Below are positions 29,488-40,120 of a stretch of DNA of 64,000 bases, piece after piece (the stretch's first letter is position 1; each line of letters begins with the position of its first letter). Source of the stretch: Rhabditoides inermis. Taxonomy: Eukaryota > Nematoda > Chromadorea > Rhabditida > Rhabditidae. The notes under the pieces were generated by a model, which worked only from the letters and a program-made list of their open reading frames with translations, was not told the origin of the DNA and did no database searches. The DNA lies in assembly GCA_963966185.1 (NCBI GenBank), contig CAWZYM010000293.1, positions 72,501-136,500 of the forward strand, read 5' to 3'. The position numbers and the translations under genes are program-made.

Positions 29488-32400
29488 ATGGCTGCTCCTC
29501 TGGTCCTCCTTGGACTAGTGGCTGTCTCCCAGGCTACGCTGCACTATCCCGGAGAGGTACTGTTTTCTCAAAATGTTGTGGTTTGTTGATGTTTATCAGC
29601 CTCAGGTTCACTGCTGGTACACCCAAACCCACAGTTCCCGAACAAGATTCAATTATGATTATGATTTCTGTTACGTTTCTGCCGCCCCATTTTTTAACCG
29701 ACTATCTGATCATGATCGATGGTTGCGTTTGCTGCATCGCAAAAGTAAACATATAATTTTGAGAAAACATATTTCAGGGTCACTTGTCCAACGTGCGCCA
29801 GCTGACTTTCGGGGGACAGAACGCTGAGGGATACTTCAGGTATTTTCGATTCTCAACAGCGTTTCTATGTGACACAACCGTACATATAGCTTTGTATGTG
29901 GAATGCCGATTTCTGTGAAGTATTTGATTGTATATGTGAAGCCCACTCCAATACTTTGCCCGCCTTGCCGTTTGTGAAAATGCTAATCTCCCGATACTGC
30001 TATTTTATCTCCGGACTCCAAAATTATCGCAATATCTTACATCCCCCGCAGCCTTAGCGACTACTGCCAGAAGATTGCAACCAGAAAGAAGCAGCTGATA
30101 GGTTACTGATAGAGTGATACTGATACGAATATCCAGGAAATCACCTTTTGAAAATCAAAGAATCAACATGAACACTAACACATATCTTGTGAAAGCATAT
30201 TTACTGTTTCAGTTTTGATGACAAGTTCCTCACCCTCCAAGCGACCGGAAAGGACCACTACGGTACCGGATGCGACCAGGTACTGTACATTAAGATACCG
30301 TAATCTCACCGTATTCTACCTTCAGATCTACCGCCTCGATCTCACTCAGCCGGCCGAGAACCAGGTGAGGTGTGGCTAAAGTGGGCGGGGATTACGGGAA
30401 TTGTTCAGACGCTGCACCGGCTGTCGACTGGACTCGGATCCTGCACCTGCAGCTACTTCTATCCCGATAACAGCCATGTGCTCTATGCCGGAAACTTCCA
30501 CAAGGTATACGGTAGCTATAGTAGTATTTGAATCAAAATTGAACCTACCGTAGCCGTTTCTTAATTTACCGTATCTACCGTACCCCTTTCATCCTACCGT
30601 ACCCCAGATCCGCGTGAATGCGTCGGCCGGTTCCTCGGACGATTCGTGTCCGGAGAAGGTGTGCCAATCGCAGCGCGCGAAAACCGATCCGAAGCTCGCC
30701 AACCTCTGTGAGTATACTGTAATCGTTGTGGGACCCGGTGATCATTTGAACTTGCAGGCAACACCTCCTACACCTGGGACATCAACCCCGACTACGACAT
30801 CTTCAAGGTACTGTAGTCCCAGTTCAATGTACTGTACACATACCGTAACCCGATGATGTGCAGGTGAACCAGTACGGTAACGTGGTGGCGCAGCTCACCG
30901 ACTCTCCGGGATACGATGCGGAGGGTGTCATGTCTCCCGATGGAAAGTACATTGGTGAGTCAGAACAATCGTGGCGGGACCTAACTTCATTTAAGCCTTC
31001 ACCTCTATTCGCAGTGGCGACTTGGAGCTGTGGATCATGAACGCTGACGGTACCAACCCGCGTCAGGTGAGTAGATCTACCTTCTTCCTCTCTCCCTCTC
31101 TCTCCCTCTCTCTCTCTCTCTCATCTTTCTTTCCTTTCCCTCTCTCTTTCTCTCTCTCATCTCGCCCCCCCCCCTCCATCTCTCTCTCTCATCTTTCTTT
31201 CCTTTTTCCTCTCTCTTTCTCTCTCTCATCTCGCCCCCCCCCAATCTCTCTCTCTCTCTCTCTCTCTCTCCCCTCACTCTCCCTGTCCAGATCACGGACA
31301 CCCTTGGCTACGACGGTGGATCGTTCTTCTCTCCGGATGGAAAGAGACTCATCTTCCGTGCCAGCCGACCCAAGACTCCTGAAGAGATCCAGAAGTACAA
31401 GGATCTGCTCAGGTGAGATACGTGCCTCGAAGAATCGTGCTTACTGCTTACGTTTCACAGACGTTCGATTTCTCTAATTGTCTGTGGAGTATAGTTTTTT
31501 TGGAAAGATATGAAGTTACGCCTCAAACCAGTGACTCCAGCTAATAACAAACACAAACAAACCAAAACACCTCTCCATTACAGCTACAACCTGGTGGCCC
31601 CGACCGCAATGGAGCTATTCGTAGTCGATGTGGATGGAAAGAACATGCGACAGATCACACACCTCGGAGGAGCCAACTGGGCGCCCTACTACCACAAGAA
31701 CAACCGACAGGTGGGGCGGAGCGCGAAGGGGCGGGGCTTAAAGGGATGATTTAGGTCATCTTCTCTTCTGACTTCAACTCGACTGTCGGGTTCGGAGCGT
31801 TCGACCTCTACTTGATCAACGATGACGGAACCGGGCTCGAGAGAGTGAGTCAATCAATGGAAAATCGATAGCATCGATCGGTTTCTAGGTTACGTGGGAC
31901 AACAACCAGTTCGACTCGTTTCCGATGTTCAGCTACAGTGGAAAGGTGCAGTTCTGCTTATCTCTTCACTAAGTCGCATGAGATGATGCAACCTCCAAGC
32001 GCTATCACACAACTCCTTATCAGTCCTTATCTTTTTTTATCTTTCTCACAATCTCTCTACCGTGTCTTCCATGCCTTTGTATGGTCGCCCATAAGTTTGG
32101 AGCAGTCTATCAGATCATGGAAATTATCACTGATCACTGATCAGAATAGAATGAGATGGGCCGGTAGCTCTAAGTTATATCTTACTAGAGGACACACATG
32201 CACATGATGATGTAAAAACGTAACTTCATTACTAGTAACTTATTGAAACCGTCCTCATTCGCAGCAACTTGTGTGGGGGTCGTCTCGCAACGGGAACGGC
32301 CCGTATGATCTGAACCTGTTCATAGCAGACTGGACAGACACCCCCGCCAACAACACAACCGAGGCAGAGGAGAAAGAGGTGAGCTCTCCCCTCCCCCATA

Positions 32401-33624
32401 TCTTTCTCTCTCTCTCTCTCTCTTTTTCTCTCTCTTTCTCTCTTTTTGTCACATTATCATACTCTAGACCCGCGCCGAGATCCGTTCGAACCGCGTCTCG
32501 GACGCGATCCGCCGCGTGGAGGAGAAGGAGAAGGAGCAGAGGGATGAGGAGCAGGACGTTGCCTGGATGGACAAGCAGACCGAGTCGTTCGACGGCATTC
32601 TCCACTATCCCAACGAGGTGAGAGTGAGAATGTAGGGCTTGCGCCAGAGCGATAGTGCTCTAACTTCGACGGTGCTCCAACCGTCTGACTCATTCGTTTA
32701 CGCTACTGCTGTGATCTTCATGAGATCTAAGGTATTCGATTATCGATCCCTCTTCCAGGTTCACCTGTCTAATGTGAAGCAGCTCACCTTCGGCGGCGCC
32801 AATGCGGAGGGATACTTCAGGTAGCTGCGGTTGTCGCACTTTGGATAACCTCTTTTCCTAGCTTCGACAACAAGCGTCTGACGATCCAGGCGACTGGCAA
32901 GGACAACTACGGCACGGGCTGCGACCAGGTCGACGTTTCAGCCATCAAATAACACGAACACTTGTGTTCGTGAACCAATATCGTCATTCCAGATCTACCA
33001 GATCGATCTGACCAAGGACCCTGCCACGACTCCCATGCGTCGACTCTCCTCCGGTCTCGGAGCCACCACATGCTCCTACTTCTTCAAGGAGAACGACGAC
33101 GACCACATCCTATACGCCGGCGACTTCCTGAAGGTGGGCGTGGTCGCGGGGGCGGAGCCTATTCCCTTTTTTAGATCTCCCTCAACCAGAGCGACTGGTC
33201 GAACACTTGCCCTGGCAAGACTTGCCAGTCGGAGCGCGCTAAGACCGACCCCAAGCTCGCCAATCTCTGTGAGTATACGGTATTCGTGGTGGGACCATAG
33301 TTATTTTGAATTCGTTCAGGCAACACCTCTTACACCTGGGACATCTACCCCAACTTTGATATCGTCAAGGTACCGTAATTCATTTCTTTCTACCGTAACC
33401 TTTTTATGTGCAGGTGAACAAGTACGGTAACATCGTGCAGCAGCTCACCTGGGAGGCGGGCTACGATGCCGAGGGAGTCGTCTCGCCGGACGGAAAATCG
33501 ATCGGTGAGTGGGCGGGGCGAGATGGGGCGGAGCTTACGATGCCCTTTCAGCGTTCACCTCGATGCGCAGTGGCGATCTGGAGCTGTGGATCATGGATTC
33601 CGATGGAAAGAACCCTCGTCAGGT

Positions 33625-33675
<51 letters not shown>

Positions 33676-34404
33676 AGAGAGAAGGAGAGAAGAGACCACC
33701 CACGACGCTGCAGATCACCCATGAGCTTGGCTACGACGGTGGATCGTTCTTCTCTCCGGATGGAAAGAGACTCATCTTCCGTGCCAGCCGACCCAAGACT
33801 CCTGAAGAGATCCAGAAGTACAAGGATCTTCTCAGGTGAGACAGTTGGGACTATTGCATTCCATAAAGCTTTATTTACTTGCTTCCTAGTATACCACCTA
33901 GAAAAACCTATTTTTTTAGTTACGGAATGTTTTCGGAAGATCTGAGATAGACTAATCTGATAATCTTGCAGCTACAACCTGGTGGCCCCTACCGAAATGG
34001 AGCTGTTTGTTGTGGATGTGGATGGAAAGAATATGAGGCAGATCACTCACCTCGGAGCGGCCAACTGGGCTCCATACTACCTCAACGACAACAAGAGGGT
34101 GCGTCCTTCCACTCTCTCTCTCTCTCTCTCTCTCTCGCTCTCTCTCTCCCTCCCCCTCTCTCTCTCCCTCCCCCCTCTCCCTCTCTCTCTCATATGAATC
34201 TTTTCAGGTCATCTTCTCTTCCGATCACGCTTCGACCGCTGGTTTCGGCGCGTTCGATCTCTACTTGATCAACGACGATGGAACCGGGCTGGAGAGGGTG
34301 ATACTATTTGGAGAAATATCGATTTTATCGATTTTGTTCAGGTCACGTGGGACAACGGACAGTTCGACTCATTCCCGATGATGTCATACGATGGAAAGGT
34401 GGGT

Positions 34405-34443
<39 letters not shown>

Positions 34444-34990
34444 TAATGACGTCACTGCAGAAGCTCGTGTGGGGCTCGTCCCGCAACGGCAAGACGCCAT
34501 ACGACCTCAACCTCTTTATCGCCGACTGGGTAAGGATATTGATTTATTGATTAATTTATCGATAGTTTCCTAATTATTTCAGTCAAACTAATAAAACACT
34601 CATCACGTAAGTTGAGGGTGTGTGTGCGTGCAGTGAAACCCCTAATAAACGAGCTTCCTTCACAACTGGCAGCTTTTCGAAGAGACTGACCGGACAGAAA
34701 TTGATGGATAACTGCAGGTCGACCCTGCCCCGAACAACGCCTCTACTACCACCACCGTCGCCCCTACAACAACCACAGGGGTGAGTCATCAAATGTCAAA
34801 GGTTAATCCAGGATCGCGTTTCATGAACATATAGTACAAAGTACACATGCATGAGAGGTCTTAGTATAAGGGAGAATAGAATGTATGGATCAGAAGACCG
34901 AGGCTCTCCCCTCACTCTCTCCCGCTCTTTCAGGCGTCTCTCGTGTCGGCGGCTCTCGCTTTCGCCGCAGCAGCGCTCCTCGCCCTATAG
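29488..34990 (+). CDS. TolB/PD40-type beta-propeller protein with two tandem halves, GPI-type tail
   Basis: A 29-exon model gives 821 residues with all phases consistent. Signal peptide MAAPLVLLGLVAVSQA is followed by LHYPGEGHLSNVRQLTFGG. The first half runs to 32378; a charged, coiled-coil-like linker exon (32468-32617) ends LHYPNE, and a second half then repeats the first exon by exon (HLSNVKQLTFGG to FIADW). Propeller blades show PD40/TolB motifs: EGVMSPDGKYI, GGSFFSPDGKRLIF, LWIMNADGTNPRQ and VVDVDGKNMRQITH, in both halves. Cysteines match between halves (GTGCDQ, TCSYF, CP..CQSQRAKTDPKL). The last exons encode Thr-rich TTTTVAPTTTT and a hydrophobic end (LVSAALAFAAAALLAL), consistent with a GPI signal. 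AATAAA lies at about 35037. It is predicted to be a cell-surface protein; the ligand is unknown. There is no internal stop or second signal peptide, so this is one gene rather than two. Confidence 0.88.
31083..31275. repeat. (CT)n-rich intron array
   Basis: A compound pyrimidine array with an internal direct duplication of about 75 bp (CTTTCTTTCC blocks and CATCTCGCCCCCCC blocks occur twice), filling the intron before the propeller exon at 31291. Confidence 0.85.
33629..33690. repeat. (GA)n intron array
   Basis: Purine array in the sense strand, in the intron equivalent to the one holding the (CT)n array at 31083-31275 in the first half of the gene; the polarity is opposite although the exons are duplicates. 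Confidence 0.85.
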
Positions 34991-35502
34991 ATATCATCCA
35001 TTGTACAATGAATCTCCCCTACGTGCCATACCTATGAATAAAATCTGCTCAAATACCAATGTACTAACAATTATTTCGTGTTCCTCCAATGAGGTTTTCA
35101 CTTTGAATCAGGAATTTTTATGACACCATCGAAACTGAAACACAGTTTGACCATAAACACTGAAATAGTGTGTGGTTGTATGTGAAATACTGATACATAA
35201 CAACATAACAAAGCGGGTGAAATGAAAGTGACATGCAAAGTGTTTCCGACAGATGAGAAGTCAACATAAATCTTGGTCGCGCCAGATCCTTTTCTTCTCT
35301 CGTGGATAATGTGATGCGTGATATGTGATAGCCTAATCTAATCTGTGGAACAAGCTCTCTCTCTTTCTTTGCCTCATTCTCTCCCGTATCTCAACACTCT
35401 CTCGCCTGATTTGGAACATGCGCGCAGAACTGGTTACCAGTAACTACGAACGTAGTAATCACTATAAAAGCCCCCCTCCCCTTTCCTTGTCCACTGTGCA
35501 GA
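34991..35502. other. Intergenic; collagen promoter region
   Basis: It includes the 3' UTR of the propeller gene (AATAAA at about 35037). The left end of the collagen inverted duplication starts near 35430, and a TATA box lies at 35463-35470. Confidence 0.5.
35463..35470 (+). promoter_or_regulatory. TATA box (TATAAAAG) of the plus-strand collagen
   Basis: It lies 33-40 bases before the ATG at 35503; the sequence through to the ATG (GCCCCCCTCCCC, CCACTGTGC) is nearly identical in the inverted copy. Confidence 0.65.
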
Positions 35503-36593
35503 ATGCAGGTTCACACAGGCGCTTTCGTAGCGTCGTCCCTTTCGGGAGTCGCCCTTCTGGCATGTCTCCTCTCCATGGCTGGCATCTACACCGACGTGCA
35601 GTCCTTCTGGAGCGAGCTCGACGGCGAGATGGACCAGTTCAGGGTACGGTAGAAAGACCCTTCTCTCTCTCTCTCTCTCTAACGCTAACTCCCTCTCTCT
35701 TTCAGACGATGACTGACGATATGTGGAAGGATATGGTGAAGCTCGGAAAGCATGTGAACAAGCGTGGGGCCGGATACAAAGAGTCCTCCTACAACGCAAA
35801 CGAGGGATTTGGTAAGAGAGAGAGAGAGTGAGAGAGGGGGGGGGAGAGAGGACCTTCTCTTTCAGCCGGCGCCCCTGCGGGAGTGACTGGCAACGCGCCC
35901 GGAGGCCCGGAGCCTGGAGCGGGCTGCCACTGCAACGCGGCGAACAAGTGTCCCGGAGGTCCGCCCGGCCCCAAGGGATCCCCCGGATCGCCCGGATCGA
36001 ACGGATTCCCCGGACGCGACGGACTGCCCGGACACGACTCGGACGACGTCGAGCCCCACTCACAGGACATGGGCAACTGCTTCTACTGCCCGCCCGGACC
36101 CCCCGGACCTCCCGGACCCACCGGACAGGCTGGCAACCGTGGCATGCGCGGAGAGAACGGACGGCCCGGACGCATGGGCAAGGACGGACACCCCGGAGCC
36201 CCCGGAGAGATGGGGGCAGGAGGAGGCGCCGGAAAGCGCGGACCCGACGGACCTCCCGGAGACAAGGGAGCCGACGGACGCAAGCCGATCGGACGGCCCG
36301 GACCCAAGGGACTCAACGGACCCCAGGGAGACCAGGGACCCGTCGGAGACAACGGCAAGGACGCGGGACCCGGACCGGCCGGACCGGCGGGACCCGGCGG
36401 CCCGACTGGAGGACCCGGAGAGGCGGGCCCGGACGGGGCTCCCGGCAAGGAGGGAGGCACGGGTCGCGCGGGCCCGGACGCGGCTTACTGCAAGTGTCCG
36501 GCGCGCGGCCAGCACTTTGGAGGAGGGGGCCGCGGCGGAGGCGGAGGAGGGGGAGGATACAACACTGGAGGCAGCTACACCAACCGACAGTGA
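35503..36593 (+). CDS. Cuticle collagen, copy 1
   Basis: Three exons (35503-35643, 35706-35811, 35866-36593) encode 324 residues. The N-terminal nematode cuticle-collagen domain has a membrane-type signal anchor ([18 protein letters not shown]). Gly-X-Y blocks follow ([16 protein letters not shown] onward), interrupted at a [13 protein letters not shown] segment. Cysteine pairs flank the triple-helical blocks (CHC, C, CFYC, and CKC near the end), as in the col/rol/sqt families. The C-terminus is a Gly-rich run then SYTNRQ. No RxxR-type site was examined further. Trimers are expected to be secreted by hypodermis and cross-linked into the cuticle. AATAAA follows at about 36618. The repeat part (exon 3) encodes exactly the same protein as copy 2; only exon 2 differs in two residues. 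Confidence 0.95.
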
Positions 36594-38014
36594 TCCACTC
36601 ACACCATCACTCATGTGCAATAAAATGTATCGCATTCATTTGGTTGTTTCTACGGTGTTTCTGTCAAAATTCTAGGACAATAGCAGAGCGGCGATCGCTG
36701 TGATCTTTGTGGCGTAGCGATATTTGTAGCGATGTGTGAGTAAAAAAGAAAGTGACAACACCATAACATGCGATAAGCAAAAATTTCCGTCAAACCGCGT
36801 CTCTTTGACGCGATTCGACCAAGCCGCCACTATTGTTCTCAGCCAAACCTACTGCGATACCATCCTACTCACAGGTGTTGTTGTATTAGATTTTTTGAAC
36901 GTTTTTGAATTTACGAATTACCTTTGAGCGCTCACGTCAACGTTTGGATGGATGGGTTACACTATGAAAGAGGGCGTACTGTATAGGGTGTAGTGGACTG
37001 CTTCTAGACAGAGGAAACCTCAGAATCTATGTTTTGAATTAGACAGTTTAGTGTGAAAAAACAGTCTATATTTTGTAGCTTCCAGTACGCTGGCATGATA
37101 TCATCAATATTAATATTCACTCCTTTTCCGACTCCATTCGGCGGGGTGAACTCCCAAACAAAACAGTTTGTACGTACTTATCTTCCGTCATTACTTATCT
37201 CACTTATTTTCAGTCACTGAAGACCCAATTCGCCCGAGCTTCAACCTTCAAAAACGAGATATTCAGTCTGTATGTTTGTGTATGTTTCGTATGTTTCGCA
37301 AAAGAGAAAAAAAATTGAGGCGGAACAAAATATAGACTTTCTCTCATCACTCATCAGTGTTTTCTCACACTAAACTGTCTAATTCAAAACATAAATCATG
37401 AGGTTTGTCTAAATCTGCCTCAACCGTACGTAGCAAGTCTTCAAAAACGAGATATTCAGTGACGCAAAAGTATATATAATATATGTTTCGCGAACGAGCC
37501 AAAAATTGTGGAGGTACAAAATATAGACTTTTTTTCTCACTGTTTTCTCACACTAAACTGTCTAATTCAAAACATAGATTCTGAGGTTTCCTCTGTCTAG
37601 AAGCAGTCCACTACACCCTATACAGTACGCCCTCTTTCATAGTGTAACCCATCCATCCTAACGTTGACGTGAGCGCTCAAAGGTAATTCGTAAATTCAAA
37701 AACGTTCAAAAAATCTAATACAACAACACCTGTGAGTAGGATGGTATCGCAGTAGGTTTGGCTGAAAACAATAGTGGCGGCTTGGTCGAATCGCCCGAAT
37801 CAAAGAAACGCGGTTTGACGGAAATTTTTGCTTATCGCATGTTGTGGTGTTGTCACTTTCTTTTTTACTCACACATCGCTACAAATATCGCTACGCCACA
37901 AAGATCACAGCGATCGCCGCTCTGCTATTGTCCTAGAATTTTGACAGAAACACCGTAGAAACAACCAAATGAAAGCGATACATTTTATTGCACATGAGTG
38001 ATGGTGTGAGTGGA
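36594..38014. other. Centre of the collagen inverted duplication, no gene
   Basis: The two arms continue here with 3' UTR and about 490 bp of matched non-coding sequence each. The asymmetric centre (about 37090-37510) carries a third, partial copy (about 37319-37400) in the same orientation as the right arm (AAAATATAGACTTT and ACACTAAACTGTCTAATTC blocks). Confidence 0.75.
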
Positions 38015-38790
38015 TCACTGTCGGTTGGTGTAGCTGCCTCCAGTGTTGTATCCTCCCCCTCCTCCGCCTCCGCCGCGGCCCCCTCCTCCAAAGTGCTGGC
38101 CACGCGCCGGACACTTGCAGTAAGCCGCGTCCGGGCCCGCGCGACCCGTGCCCCCCTCCTTGCCGGGAGCCCCGTCCGGGCCCGCCTCTCCGGGTCCTCC
38201 AGTCGGACCGCCGGGTCCCGCCGGTCCGGCCGGTCCCGGTCCCGCGTCCTTGCCGTTGTCTCCTACGGGTCCCTGGTCTCCCTGGGGTCCGTTGAGTCCC
38301 TTGGGTCCGGGCCGTCCGATCGGCTTGCGTCCGTCGGCTCCCTTGTCTCCGGGAGGTCCGTCGGGTCCGCGCTTGCCGGCGCCTCCTCCTGCTCCCATCT
38401 CTCCGGGGGCTCCGGGGTGTCCGTCCTTGCCCATGCGTCCGGGCCGTCCGTTCTCTCCGCGCATGCCACGGTTGCCAGCCTGTCCGGTGGGTCCGGGAGG
38501 TCCGGGGGGTCCGGGCGGGCAGTAGAAGCAGTTGCCCATGTCCTGCGAGTGGGGCTCGACGTCGTCCGAGTCGTGTCCGGGCAGTCCGTCGCGTCCGGGG
38601 AATCCGTTCGATCCGGGCGATCCGGGGGATCCCTTTGGGCCGGGCGGGCCTCCGGGACACTTGTTCGCCGCGTTGCAGTGGCAGCCCGCTCCAGGCTCCG
38701 GGCCTCCGGGCGCGTTGCCAGTCACTCCCGCAGGGGCGCCGGCTGAAGGGATATTTCTCTCTCCCTCTCCCTCTCCCTCTCTCCCTCTTC

Positions 38791-38865
<75 letters not shown>

Positions 38866-39245
38866 CGTATCCCTCATTTGCGTTGTAGGAGGACTCTTTG
38901 TATCCGGCTTCACGCTTGTTCACATGCTTTCCGAGCTTCACCATATCCTTCCACATATCGTCAGTCATCGTCTGAAAGAGAGAGAGAGAGAGTTGGAGAG
39001 AGAGAGAGAGAGAAAGGTGGTCCTTCTACCGTACCCTGAACTGGTCCATCTCGCCGTCGAGCTCGCTCCAGAAGGACTGCACGTCGGTGTAGATGCCAGC
39101 CATGGAGAGGAGACATGCCAGAAGGGCGACTCCCGAAAGGGACGACGCTACGAAAGCGCCTGTGTGAACCTGCATTCCGCACAGTGGACAAGGAAAGGGG
39201 AGGGGGGCTTTTATAGCGTGATTACTTGATGCGGATAACTGGTTA
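37510..39245 (-). repeat. Right arm of collagen inverted duplication
   Basis: The reverse complement of 35430-37090, with scattered substitutions and length differences chiefly in the (CT)n intron at 38757-38862, which is far longer here than in the left arm. Confidence 0.9.
38015..39175 (-). CDS. Cuticle collagen, copy 2
   Basis: Exons 39035-39175, 38866-38971 and 38015-38742 have exactly the same lengths as copy 1. The encoded protein is identical in exons 1 and 3 as far as read; exon 2 differs by two residues (NKREAG against NKRGAG, and EGYG against EGFG). Nucleotide differences in exon 3 are few and synonymous. The function is as for copy 1. The two genes converge tail to tail. High identity including non-coding flanks points to recent duplication or ongoing gene conversion between arms. 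Confidence 0.95.
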
Positions 39246-40120
39246 TGCGCGAGCATGAGCGATGCTTTTCTCGAATATTGAGAACATAACTAGTTTGCAC
39301 GATTAGTGACGTGAAAAATGATTGACATTGAGATAAATTCGCATTAAAAATTAACTTCTTGTTCAGCGCCTATGATTCTTCAATCTTTCAATCACGGAAT
39401 TTTTAATGTAAAAACCAAAATTATCTGCTTGTTGGAATATAATACACCTCTTCAGCGGATTGTCGGTACTAATTCTATATACGGTCAAATGTGTATTCCG
39501 AGTTTTTCTCCACCTGTTCAAGAAAACAACAATCTTACAAAATTATGCAAAATTCATTCAAAAGGTGAAACGTACACACAAACATACACAGCAATAGAGC
39601 GCGAGACTCACGATAAATACAAAATTATTATAATTTACAGGAAGGCGGTAGTATTGAATAGGTCTAGTCGGTCTCTAAAATAATATCACTCTCATAAAAT
39701 ATGATAATACTCTCTCGCTACAGTTACAGCAAACACCGGGGAGGAATAACTGAACGTGCCAGCTGGCAATCTACAGTACACTCACTGGGATACGGTAAAG
39801 ATACGTGGGGGTACGGTGGGTGAGTGTGAGGAGGGGAAAAGGGCATGGTACAATTAGAGGGAGACAATATTGGCGCCTAGAGAGGAAGAGATATTACAAT
39901 CATATTACACCTACTATTCACAGAAATATCAAGAGGCAACGCACCCCGCACAGGCCGCTTTCCTACACCTATCACAATTATTATGGGAACAACATAGAGC
40001 CAAGCGTGTCAGGTCAGAGTTATTAGGGTACGTATTCGTCAATATAATATAGTTGAGCAGTGAGAAAGACTGTTAGTGGCTACTGGGCATAGTACAGAGT
40101 GGGTGAGGGACGCGAACACT
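39176..40120. other. Intergenic, no supported gene
   Basis: It has the TATA box of collagen copy 2 (minus, 39208-39215), then AT-rich sequence. A short frame at 39372-39683 has no supporting features. Confidence 0.5.

Larger units (their letters stand above)
35430..37090 (+). repeat. Left arm of collagen inverted duplication
   Basis: Near-identical, inverted, to 37510-39245. It covers the TATA box, all three collagen exons, both introns and about 490 bp of 3' flank. The ends decay upstream of the TATA boxes (about 35430 and 39245). Confidence 0.9.

Noticed and set aside
35862..38746. Antisense open frames over both collagen genes
   Set aside because: Caused by the GC-rich Gly-X-Y repeat; the sense frames have the collagen domain, TATA box and polyA signal.
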